A program made the position numbers and the translations under genes. Shown piece by piece: positions 1 through 5,660 of a stretch of DNA of 19,529 nt. The stretch is taken from positions 1 to 19,529 of the forward strand of contig JASEHX010000013.1 in the NCBI GenBank assembly GCA_030018645.1, written 5' to 3'. The stretch comes from Candidatus Margulisiibacteriota bacterium. Lineage in GTDB: Bacteria; Margulisbacteria; WOR-1; O2-12-FULL-45-9. Position 1 is the stretch's first letter. Each line of letters opens with the position of its first letter. Below the pieces are notes generated by a model. The model made no database searches, was not told where the DNA came from, and saw nothing but the letters and a program-made list of their open reading frames with translations.

Positions 1-295
1 TCTCGTCGCACTTTCTGCAGATGCGCAAAGTTTTTTCTTCCAATACTTTCCTTTTTACACGGGTTGGTTCACTGCACTTTGGGCAGACCAACATCACCTT
101 GCCGGCTAAAATAGGCATGGGCTTTTCAATGATCCCGCCTTGGAACTGGCGGCTGGGCCGCATATGCCGTTTAACTACATTGACCCTTTCCACAATTACC
201 GATCCTTCGCTGGGAAAAGCTTCCAGTATTTTCCCTTTTTTGCCTTTATCCTTCCCAGAGATAACAATTACATTGTCGCCTTTTTTGATTTTCAC
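1..295 (-). CDS. rplX: 50S ribosomal protein L24, 3' end cut by window edge
   Basis: L24 is an early assembly initiator that binds the 5' domain of 23S rRNA. The frame opens with GTG at 295 (MKIKKGDNVIVISG) and runs 98 codons to the edge without a stop. L24 is usually about 100-110 aa, so only a few residues should be missing. The KOW motif occupies about residues 3-35 (GDNVIVISGKDKGKKG). The C-terminal half has two cysteine pairs, C71PKC and C93RKC, the zinc-ribbon-like form of L24. It lies 1 nt after the rplN stop, with a GAGG Shine-Dalgarno inside the end of rplN, so it is translationally coupled. I chose GTG because it gives the canonical L24 N-terminus. Confidence 0.95.
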   Translation of the reverse strand, partial: MKIKKGDNVIVISGKDKGKKGKILEAFPSEGSVIVERVNVVKRHMRPSRQFQGGIIEKPMPILAGKVMLVCPKCSEPTRVKRKVLEEKTLRICRKCDE

Positions 296-296
296 G

Positions 297-665
297 TTAA
301 ACAACCTCGGGTGCCAGTGAGATGATTTTCATAAAATCTTTTTCGCGCAATTCTCGCGCCACTGGACCAAAGACACGAGTGCCCCGCGGATTTTTATCCG
401 GTGATATGATAACCGCCGCATTATCATCAAACTGCACATAAGAGCCGTCGGCCCTCCGCAGGGGTTTGACCAATCTGACAATTACAGCTTTCACTACTTC
501 GCTCTTTTTAACCGTCATATTGGGGAGGGCTTTTTTTACCACCGCCACAATGATGTCGCCAATCCCGGCATAGCGCCGGTTGGAACTGCCCATAACATGA
601 ATGCATTGGATCAGTTGGGCGCCGGAATTATCGGCCACTTGCAGCATAGAACGCAGTTGGATCAC
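297..665 (-). CDS. rplN: 50S ribosomal protein L14
   Basis: L14 binds 23S rRNA at the subunit interface, next to L19 and bridge B8. The 122-aa product has the usual family length and motifs: MIQLRSMLQVADNSGA at the start, a central GIGDIIVAVVKKALP, and the signature FGPVARELREKDFMKIISLA near the C-terminus. The start is GTG, and it overlaps the rpsQ stop by 4 nt (GTGA on the coding strand). A strong GGAGGAG Shine-Dalgarno lies a few bases upstream, inside rpsQ. Overlap plus ribosome-binding site point to coupled translation with S17. Nothing is missing. Confidence 0.98.
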   Translation of the reverse strand: MIQLRSMLQVADNSGAQLIQCIHVMGSSNRRYAGIGDIIVAVVKKALPNMTVKKSEVVKAVIVRLVKPLRRADGSYVQFDDNAAVIISPDKNPRGTRVFGPVARELREKDFMKIISLAPEVV

Positions 666-997
666 TGATTTTCTCCTCCTTCAACCGCTTTTTCCGCTTC
701 TTTTGCTTTTACTACCCGGTGCTTGGGCAAATCTTTAGCCCTTACCGTCCCTTGACCAATGATGCGGACCACTCGCCAGCGTTTATCCCGCGCTAGGGGG
801 CGGGTTTCCATAATTTCCACTAAATTGCCAACCGCACATTTATTTTCGGCATCATGGGCTTTAAAGCGCTGATATGACCGCATAGTTTTGCCAAAAAATG
901 GATGTGAAAACACTTGTTCAATTTCGACCACCACCGTCTTTTGCATTTTATTGCTGACCACCACGCCGGTTTTGGTTTTCCGATTTTTCCTATCCAA
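662..997 (-). CDS. rpsQ: 30S ribosomal protein S17
   Basis: S17 is a primary 16S rRNA-binding protein of the OB-fold class. The 111-aa product carries the usual opening RKTKTGVVVSNKMQKTVVVE, then HPFFGKTMRSYQRFKAHD and a central VGNLVEIMETRPLARDKRW. The last 25 or so residues form a Lys/Glu-rich tail, longer than in minimal S17 proteins of about 85 aa. The start is TTG at 997, one base after the rpmC stop (coding strand TAAATTG), with an AAGGGG Shine-Dalgarno about 10 nt upstream. No better ATG precedes the conserved residues, so TTG is preferred. The stop overlaps the rplN start. Confidence 0.96.
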   Translation of the reverse strand: MDRKNRKTKTGVVVSNKMQKTVVVEIEQVFSHPFFGKTMRSYQRFKAHDAENKCAVGNLVEIMETRPLARDKRWRVVRIIGQGTVRAKDLPKHRVVKAKEAEKAVEGGENQ

Positions 998-998
998 T

Positions 999-1199
999 TT
1001 ATTTTACCCCTTTCGCTTTCAGCGCCGTTTTGACCCTAGCAATGTCCCTTCTTAATTCCCGCAGTTTTAACGGGTTCTTAAGCTGTTGGTTGACGCGGGC
1101 AATCCTAGCTGACAATAACTCACGGTTCAGTGCGCCTGCCTTTTTATTTAATTCATCTGCGCTCAACTCTTTTAACTCGTTTAATTCCTTCGGTTTCAT
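999..1199 (-). CDS. rpmC: 50S ribosomal protein L29
   Basis: L29 is a small helical-hairpin protein at the polypeptide exit, beside L23, where chaperones and SRP dock. The 66-aa product is typical in size. It has a first helix ELNELKELSADELNKKAG and the conserved second-helix motif LRELRRDIARVKT. ATG overlaps the rplP stop as ATGA, and a GTGGAG Shine-Dalgarno lies 5 nt upstream. It sits in the standard L16-L29-S17 order of the S10 operon. Confidence 0.97.
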   Translation of the reverse strand: MKPKELNELKELSADELNKKAGALNRELLSARIARVNQQLKNPLKLRELRRDIARVKTALKAKGVK

Positions 1200-1609
1200 G
1201 CTTTCTCCACAAAGCGGGTAGCCACCGGCAATTTAAAGCTGGCCAAGCGCAAAGCTTCTTTGGCTTCTTCTAGTGCAATACCAGCCACTTCGAAAATAAT
1301 TTTACCGCGGCGTACGGGAATAACATATCCCAATGGGGCTCCCTTGCCCCCGCCCATCCTGGTCTCCGCCGCCCTTCCAGTAATAATTTTATCGGCAAAA
1401 ACCCGCAGCCAAACCCTTCCGCCCCTTTTGAAATGATGGGTCAGCGCTTTACGAGCTGACTCAATCTGGTTGGTGGTCAAATGGCCGCAATCTAAACACT
1501 GTAAACCGTATTCTCCAAAATACAAAGCGGCTCCCCGGCTAGCCATGCCGCGCACCCGCCGGCGCTGGTGTTTTCTAAATTTGGTCCGGGCCGGAAATAA
1601 TGCTCCCAT
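1196..1609 (-). CDS. rplP: 50S ribosomal protein L16
   Basis: L16 helps position A-site tRNA near the peptidyl-transferase centre. At 137 aa it is the usual size. Family motifs include RTKFRKHQRRRVRGMASRG at the N-terminus and AETRMGGGKGAPLGYVIPVR in the central loop that approaches the tRNA. The N-terminus MGALFPARTKFRK has Ala where most bacteria have Lys (PKRTKFRK). ATG overlaps the rpsC stop (TAATG), with an AGGGGAG Shine-Dalgarno about 11 nt upstream. The stop overlaps the rpmC start by 4 nt, so expression is coupled in both directions. Confidence 0.97.
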   Translation of the reverse strand: MGALFPARTKFRKHQRRRVRGMASRGAALYFGEYGLQCLDCGHLTTNQIESARKALTHHFKRGGRVWLRVFADKIITGRAAETRMGGGKGAPLGYVIPVRRGKIIFEVAGIALEEAKEALRLASFKLPVATRFVEKA

Positions 1610-2334
1610 TAGACGGTTGTCTCCCCTTTAGCGCTTAATTCTTCCTTGGCGGCGATCACAACCGAGTTGTCGGATGCTTTTACCTGGCTTACAGCCCCTC
1701 CTTTATCCTTTAACACTTCACCTTTGTAAACCCACACTTTTACGCCAATTTTCCCATACAATGTGTTGGCTTCGGCAAAGCCGTAGTCAATCTTAGCCCT
1801 TAAAGTTTGCAGCGGCACGCGGCCGGCGCGGTATTTCTCACAGCGCGCAATTTCGGCTCCCCCCAGACGTCCGCCGCACATAATCTTTACTCCCTTACCC
1901 CCCGAGCGCAGTACTTTGGCCATTGCCTGTTTCATGGCGCGGCGGTAGGCAATACGCCTTTCTAATTGCGAAGCAATATTTTCGGCCACTAATACAGCAC
2001 AGGCCTCAGGATCTTTTTCTTCGTGGATGTTAAGCTGGATCTGCTTGCCGCTCCTTTTCTGCAGTTCTTCACGGATAGCGGCCACTTCTTTCCCGCCCTT
2101 CCCGATAATGAGCCCGGGCCGTGAAGTATACAGGTCTATTTCAATTTGGCTGGCTTTCCGGCCGATCATAATGCGGGAAATGCCGGCTTTGTATAAATGT
2201 TCCTTTAAATACTTCCGCAAGGCGACATCTTCGGCCAAAAACTTGCCGTAATCGGAATCATTGGCATACCAAAAGCTGTCCCAATTTTCAATAATGCCGA
2301 CCCGCAGTCCCTTCGGATGTACTTTTTGGCCCAT
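1609..2334 (-). CDS. rpsC: 30S ribosomal protein S3
   Basis: S3 lines the mRNA entry tunnel and has mRNA helicase activity together with S4. The 241-aa product starts with the canonical MGQKVHPKGLRVGI. A KH domain contains the GKGG loop at residues 78-81, followed by the basic segment RRAMKQAMAKVLRSGGKGVK that lines mRNA entry. An in-frame ATG 27 nt upstream would add nine residues, but the ATG at 2334 has an ideal AAGGAGGA Shine-Dalgarno 6 nt away and overlaps the rplV stop (TAATG). The C-terminal tail after about residue 210 (VSQVKASDNSVVIAAKEE) is lineage-specific. Confidence 0.97.
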   Translation of the reverse strand: MGQKVHPKGLRVGIIENWDSFWYANDSDYGKFLAEDVALRKYLKEHLYKAGISRIMIGRKASQIEIDLYTSRPGLIIGKGGKEVAAIREELQKRSGKQIQLNIHEEKDPEACAVLVAENIASQLERRIAYRRAMKQAMAKVLRSGGKGVKIMCGGRLGGAEIARCEKYRAGRVPLQTLRAKIDYGFAEANTLYGKIGVKVWVYKGEVLKDKGGAVSQVKASDNSVVIAAKEELSAKGETTV

Positions 2335-2678
2335 TAAACTTCCTCCTTGGCCCCAACCCAAACGGTTAAATGGCTAGTTCTTTTTTTGATCGGAAATCCC
2401 CGCCCCCGCGCCCGCGGCTGCATCCTTTTCATGGTGAACCCTTGGGTTACAAAGGCTTGTTTGATCAATAAATGATCAACTGCCATCTTATAGTTGTTTT
2501 TCGCATTGGCAATAGCTGATTTGATAACTTTTTCTAATATTCTCGCCCCTTTTTGCGGCATGAAACGCAATAAATTAAGCGCATCGCCGGTTTTTTTGCC
2601 GCGCACCAGCTTTGCCAACAGCGCTAACTTGCGCGGACCAATTCTTATAGAAATTGCTTTTGATTTTACCTGTGTCAT
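2334..2678 (-). CDS. rplV: 50S ribosomal protein L22
   Basis: L22 lines the nascent-peptide exit tunnel with an extended beta hairpin. The 114-aa product has the N-terminal motif IRIGPRKLALLAKLVRGKK, a middle AIANAKNNYKM, and the hairpin region FTMKRMQPRARGRGFPIKKR followed by SHLTVWV. Length and motifs are standard, and the hairpin tip shows no insertion of the kind linked to macrolide resistance. ATG overlaps the rpsS stop (ATGA). The nearest Shine-Dalgarno-like run is about 13 nt away, so initiation probably depends on coupling to S19. Confidence 0.97.
   Translation of the reverse strand: MTQVKSKAISIRIGPRKLALLAKLVRGKKTGDALNLLRFMPQKGARILEKVIKSAIANAKNNYKMAVDHLLIKQAFVTQGFTMKRMQPRARGRGFPIKKRTSHLTVWVGAKEEV
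2341..2348 (-). promoter_or_regulatory. ribosome-binding site fixing the rpsC start
   Basis: AAGGAGGA on the coding strand, 6 nt before the ATG at 2334. It decides against the in-frame ATG 27 nt upstream. Confidence 0.85.
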
Positions 2679-2959
2679 GTCAATGTTGCCGCCTTCTCCG
2701 TCGGAGCGCTATGCCCTCTAAACGTCCGGGTATGGGCAAATTCGCCCAGTTTGTGTCCCACCATATTTTCAGTAATATAAACGGGAATATGCTTCCTCCC
2801 ATTGTGAACTGCAATCGTAAATCCAATAAAATCGGGGATAACCGTACAGCTTCGCGCCCAGGTTTTTATGAGCTTCTTGTCCCCGCTGGCTTGCATTTTT
2901 TGGATCTTCTTTAACAAATTCTCATCAACAAACGGTCCTTTATTCAGGGATCTTCCCAT
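2675..2959 (-). CDS. rpsS: 30S ribosomal protein S19
   Basis: S19 sits in the head of the small subunit and contacts the A-site finger. The 94-aa product is typical in size: MGRSLNKGPFVDENLLKKI at the start, WARSCTVIPDFIGFTIAVHN in the middle, then HIPVYITENMVGHKLGEFA. The start follows the rplB stop after 3 nt, with an AGGAGGAAG Shine-Dalgarno inside the end of rplB. The stop overlaps the rplV start by 4 nt. Confidence 0.98.
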   Translation of the reverse strand: MGRSLNKGPFVDENLLKKIQKMQASGDKKLIKTWARSCTVIPDFIGFTIAVHNGRKHIPVYITENMVGHKLGEFAHTRTFRGHSAPTEKAATLT

Positions 2960-2962
2960 TCT

Positions 2963-3790
2963 TTACTTCCTCCTGCTGATAATTAGCTCGTCGCTATGCT
3001 GCCTGGGTCGGCGTGTCTTCTTGCCTAAGGTTGGTTTGCCCCACGGCGTCACCGGCTGGATGCGTCCAATTCCCGCTCGCCCTTCTCCCCCCCCATGAGG
3101 ATGGTCGCAAGGGTTCATGGCGGCGCCGCGCACTTTGGGCCGCCAGCCGCGGTGAAACTTTCTTCCCGCTTTGCCCAACCGGACATTTTTAGCATCCAAA
3201 TTGCCGATTTGGCCAACTGTCGCCCGGCAAGTGATGTGTACTTTTCGCATTTCACCGGAAGGCATTTTAAGGATGGCATAATTCCCTTCTTTGCCGACCA
3301 GCATGATAGAAGCACCAGCCGAGCGGGCCATTTTCCCGCCCTCGCCAGGAACCAGCTCTACATTGTGCACCACCGTTCCAATGGGAATTGCGGAAAGCAG
3401 CAGGGCATTCCCAACTTTGATATCGGCATTTTCGCCGGACATTAAGCTGTCGCCGACATTTAAGTTGAGCGGGGCTAAAATATAGCGCTTTTCCCCGTCG
3501 CTGTACGCCAAAAGGGCAATGCGCGCGTTGCGGTTGGGATCAAATTCAATGCCGACTACATTAGCGGCAATATTATCTTTATTGCGCTTGAAATCGACAA
3601 CGCGGTACATTTGTTTGTTGCCGCCGCCGCGATGGCGCGCCGTAATCCTACCCCTCCAATCGCGTCCGGCTTTCTTATACTGGGGCAATAATAATGATTT
3701 TTCAGGCGCAAATTTAGTTACGTCCGCAAAATCGTCGTTTATCTGGAACCTTTGTCCCGGCGTTAACGGCCGTCTGGCTTTGACTCCCAT
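2963..3790 (-). CDS. rplB: 50S ribosomal protein L2
   Basis: L2 is needed for subunit association and peptidyl-transferase activity. The 275-aa product is the normal length. The OB fold and SH3-like barrel are followed by the signature loop RGAAMNPCDHPHGGGEGR, whose histidine H230 matches E. coli H229. Most bacteria have Val where this protein has C228. The frame stays open 60 nt further upstream, but the ATG at 3790 gives the canonical MGVKARRPLTPGQRF start, overlaps the rplW stop (TAATG) and has a GAGG Shine-Dalgarno 4 nt away plus a second GGAG. The basic tail (KKTRRPRQHSDELIISRRK) is standard. Confidence 0.98.
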   Translation of the reverse strand: MGVKARRPLTPGQRFQINDDFADVTKFAPEKSLLLPQYKKAGRDWRGRITARHRGGGNKQMYRVVDFKRNKDNIAANVVGIEFDPNRNARIALLAYSDGEKRYILAPLNLNVGDSLMSGENADIKVGNALLLSAIPIGTVVHNVELVPGEGGKMARSAGASIMLVGKEGNYAILKMPSGEMRKVHITCRATVGQIGNLDAKNVRLGKAGRKFHRGWRPKVRGAAMNPCDHPHGGGEGRAGIGRIQPVTPWGKPTLGKKTRRPRQHSDELIISRRK

Positions 3791-4071
3791 TATACCTCGA
3801 GCTCCTCTATTTTTTGTCCGGCAGACAATGTAACATAGGCCTTTTTCCAATTGGAGGTGCGTCCCACCGTTGTTCCCCGCACTCTCTTTTTCGCCCGGAC
3901 TTTGCTGGTGTTAACGCTCTCAACCTTTACCTTAAACAAGGCGCGGACTGCGCCGGCGATATCAATTTTAGTGGCAGCGGCATGCACTCTAAACACATAG
4001 CGCGAAGCCGCCCTTGATCCAACTGCTTTTTCGGTCACCACCGGCTCAATAATGATTTGTTCAGGCTGCAT
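3790..4071 (-). CDS. rplW: 50S ribosomal protein L23
   Basis: L23 surrounds the exit tunnel and is the docking site for trigger factor and SRP. The 93-aa product begins MQPEQIIIEPVVTEKAVGS and ends with the RNA-binding segment RVRGTTVGRTSNWKKAYVTL, as the family does. The frame extends 45 nt upstream inside rplD. The ATG at 4071 is preferred because the family N-terminus starts there and a GAGGAG Shine-Dalgarno lies about 10 nt upstream. It overlaps the 3' end of rplD by 11 nt, the longest overlap in the window, so it is likely coupled to L4. Confidence 0.95.
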   Translation of the reverse strand: MQPEQIIIEPVVTEKAVGSRAASRYVFRVHAAATKIDIAGAVRALFKVKVESVNTSKVRAKKRVRGTTVGRTSNWKKAYVTLSAGQKIEELEV

Positions 4072-4693
4072 AATCAGCAAACTCCTCAATTTTAGGGATC
4101 TCGCTTTTAGCGGCAATCACAAAGTCCGCCTGCAGTAAATTATAGACATTCAAGTCATTTACCGCCGCAATTTCAACACCGTCAATATTTCGCGCCGACC
4201 GTGCAAAAATTTCATCTTTTTTTCCAACAATACATAACACTTTTCCTGACACCCCTATGCCTTTTAAAAAGGCCGCGGCTTGTTTGGTTTTCGCCGAGCT
4301 AATCTTATAGGCCTCAACTACCTTAAAAGCATTTTCTTTAACTTTATCAGAGAGCACAACCATTAGGGCCGCTTTGCGCACTTTGATCGGCAGAGCATAA
4401 CCATAATCCCTGGGTTTGGGCCCAAAGACCACGCCGCCTTTTCTCCATAGCGGCGAGCGGATACTGCCGGCGCGGGCGCGGCCGGTTCCTTTTTGCTGCC
4501 AGGGCTTTTTGCCGCCGCCTCTAACTTCAGCCCGGGTTTTAGAGCCGTGCGTCCCGGCGCGGCGGCTGGCAAGAAACCAGCGCAGGGTTTCTTGAACCAC
4601 CGGTTGGTTCATTTTGCGGCCAAAGACGGCATCGGAAGCTTCTACTTGCCCGCTGTTTTTCCCTTCTTCATTAAATACCAGCATCTGTACCAT
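4061..4693 (-). CDS. rplD: 50S ribosomal protein L4
   Basis: L4 places an extended loop at the exit-tunnel constriction opposite L22; in E. coli it also represses its own S10 operon. The 210-aa product has the usual size. The basic loop spans about residues 44-100 and includes KPWQQKGTGRARAGSIRSP, where macrolide-affecting changes occur in other bacteria; the KGTGRARAG core looks unmutated. The start lies 3 nt after the rplC stop with an AAAGGA Shine-Dalgarno 6 nt away. A second ATG three codons in (MLVFNEEG) is possible but has poorer spacing. Autoregulation cannot be judged, because there is no leader between rpsJ and its upstream neighbour. Confidence 0.97.
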   Translation of the reverse strand: MVQMLVFNEEGKNSGQVEASDAVFGRKMNQPVVQETLRWFLASRRAGTHGSKTRAEVRGGGKKPWQQKGTGRARAGSIRSPLWRKGGVVFGPKPRDYGYALPIKVRKAALMVVLSDKVKENAFKVVEAYKISSAKTKQAAAFLKGIGVSGKVLCIVGKKDEIFARSARNIDGVEIAAVNDLNVYNLLQADFVIAAKSEIPKIEEFADYAA

Positions 4694-4696
4694 GTC

Positions 4697-5326
4697 TTAT
4701 CCTTTTAAAATAGCAATCAAATTACCTTTCTTACCCGGAACCGCTCCGTGCAGGAGAAGCAGGTTCTTTTCTTTATTAACCTCAACTACTTTTATATTTT
4801 TTACCGTAACTTTTTCATTGCCCATGCGACCAGCCATTGCCCGTCCCTTGTATACCCGTCCAGGAGTTGTTCCCGAACCAATTGATCCGGGAATGCGGTG
4901 TGACTTTGAACCGTGGCTCATCGCACTGCGATGGTGATGGTGGCGCTTAATGGTGCCCTGAAAGCCCTTGCCGATCGAAACCCCGGAAACTATTATTTTA
5001 TCACCTGCCGCAAACAAATCAACCCTAATTTGCTGTCCGACCTCAAATGGCGCTGGATCTTTGACCTTAAACTCGCGTAAATAGCGGGCATTTGTTTCCT
5101 TAAGATGCCCTTTTTGCGGCTTGTTTATTTTTTTTGACTTTCCATAACCAACCTGAACCGCATTATAGCCGTCTTTTGCTTGGGTTTTTACCTGCGTAAC
5201 GGTGCAAGGCCCAACTTCCAACACCGTCACGGGAACAACATTGCCGGCCGGGTCAAAGACTTGCGTCATCCCAACTTTTTTCCCCAGCAACCCGCTTATC
5301 GGCGCGGTTTCCTTTTCTTCTGCCAT
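4697..5326 (-). CDS. rplC: 50S ribosomal protein L3
   Basis: L3 is an assembly initiator whose central extension reaches the peptidyl-transferase centre. The 209-aa product carries GLLGKKVGMTQVFD near the start and the extension around residues 125-170 with SHGSKSHRIPGSIGSGTTPG and GRAMAGRMGN. Two features differ from the usual pattern. A short charged N-terminal addition (MAEEKETAPIS) precedes the conserved core. There is also a run of four histidines at 129-132 (KRHHHHRSAMSHGS) where most relatives have one His and aromatic or basic residues. ATG has an AAGGAGA Shine-Dalgarno about 9 nt upstream, in the 13-nt gap after rpsJ. Confidence 0.97.
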   Translation of the reverse strand: MAEEKETAPISGLLGKKVGMTQVFDPAGNVVPVTVLEVGPCTVTQVKTQAKDGYNAVQVGYGKSKKINKPQKGHLKETNARYLREFKVKDPAPFEVGQQIRVDLFAAGDKIIVSGVSIGKGFQGTIKRHHHHRSAMSHGSKSHRIPGSIGSGTTPGRVYKGRAMAGRMGNEKVTVKNIKVVEVNKEKNLLLLHGAVPGKKGNLIAILKG

Positions 5327-5339
5327 TTTTCCTGTCTCC

Positions 5340-5660
5340 TTACTTCATCTTAATCTCGATATCCACTCCCGACGGCAAATCGAGCTGCATTAAAGCATCT
5401 ACGGTTTGCGGCGGCGGATCTAAGATATCGATCATGCGCTTATGCGTGCGCAGTTCAAAATGCTCGCGTGATTTCTTGTCAACATGCGGTGAGCGTAAAA
5501 CACAGTACACTTGCTTGTCGGTCGGCAAAGGAATGGGCCCGGAAACGTATGCGCCGGCACGCTTTGCAGTGTCAACAATTTTTGCCGCCGACGTATCTAA
5601 AACCCTATGATCGTAGCTTTTTAATTTAATCCGGATCCTTTGTTTGCTGTGTTTTACCAT
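5340..5660 (-). CDS. rpsJ: 30S ribosomal protein S10 (NusE)
   Basis: S10 works in the 30S head and, as NusE, bridges NusG and NusB in antitermination and transcription-translation coupling. At 106 aa it is full length: RIRIKLKSYDHRVLDTSAAK at the start, the VSGPIPLPT turn, the extended-loop region RSPHVDKKSREHFELRTHKR, and the DLPSGVDIEIKMK end. It is the first gene of the S10 block but has no promoter space: its ATG overlaps the fusA stop (TAATG), with an AAGGGGA Shine-Dalgarno about 11 nt upstream. tuf, usual at this junction, is absent. Confidence 0.98.
   Translation of the reverse strand: MVKHSKQRIRIKLKSYDHRVLDTSAAKIVDTAKRAGAYVSGPIPLPTDKQVYCVLRSPHVDKKSREHFELRTHKRMIDILDPPPQTVDALMQLDLPSGVDIEIKMK

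Noticed and set aside
2335..2361. Upstream in-frame ATG that would lengthen S3 by nine residues
   Set aside because: The downstream ATG has a perfect Shine-Dalgarno, overlaps the rplV stop, and gives the canonical MGQKVHPKGLR start.
3791..3850. Upstream in-frame ATG that would lengthen L2 by 20 residues
   Set aside because: It would overlap rplW, and the added residues are not L2-like.
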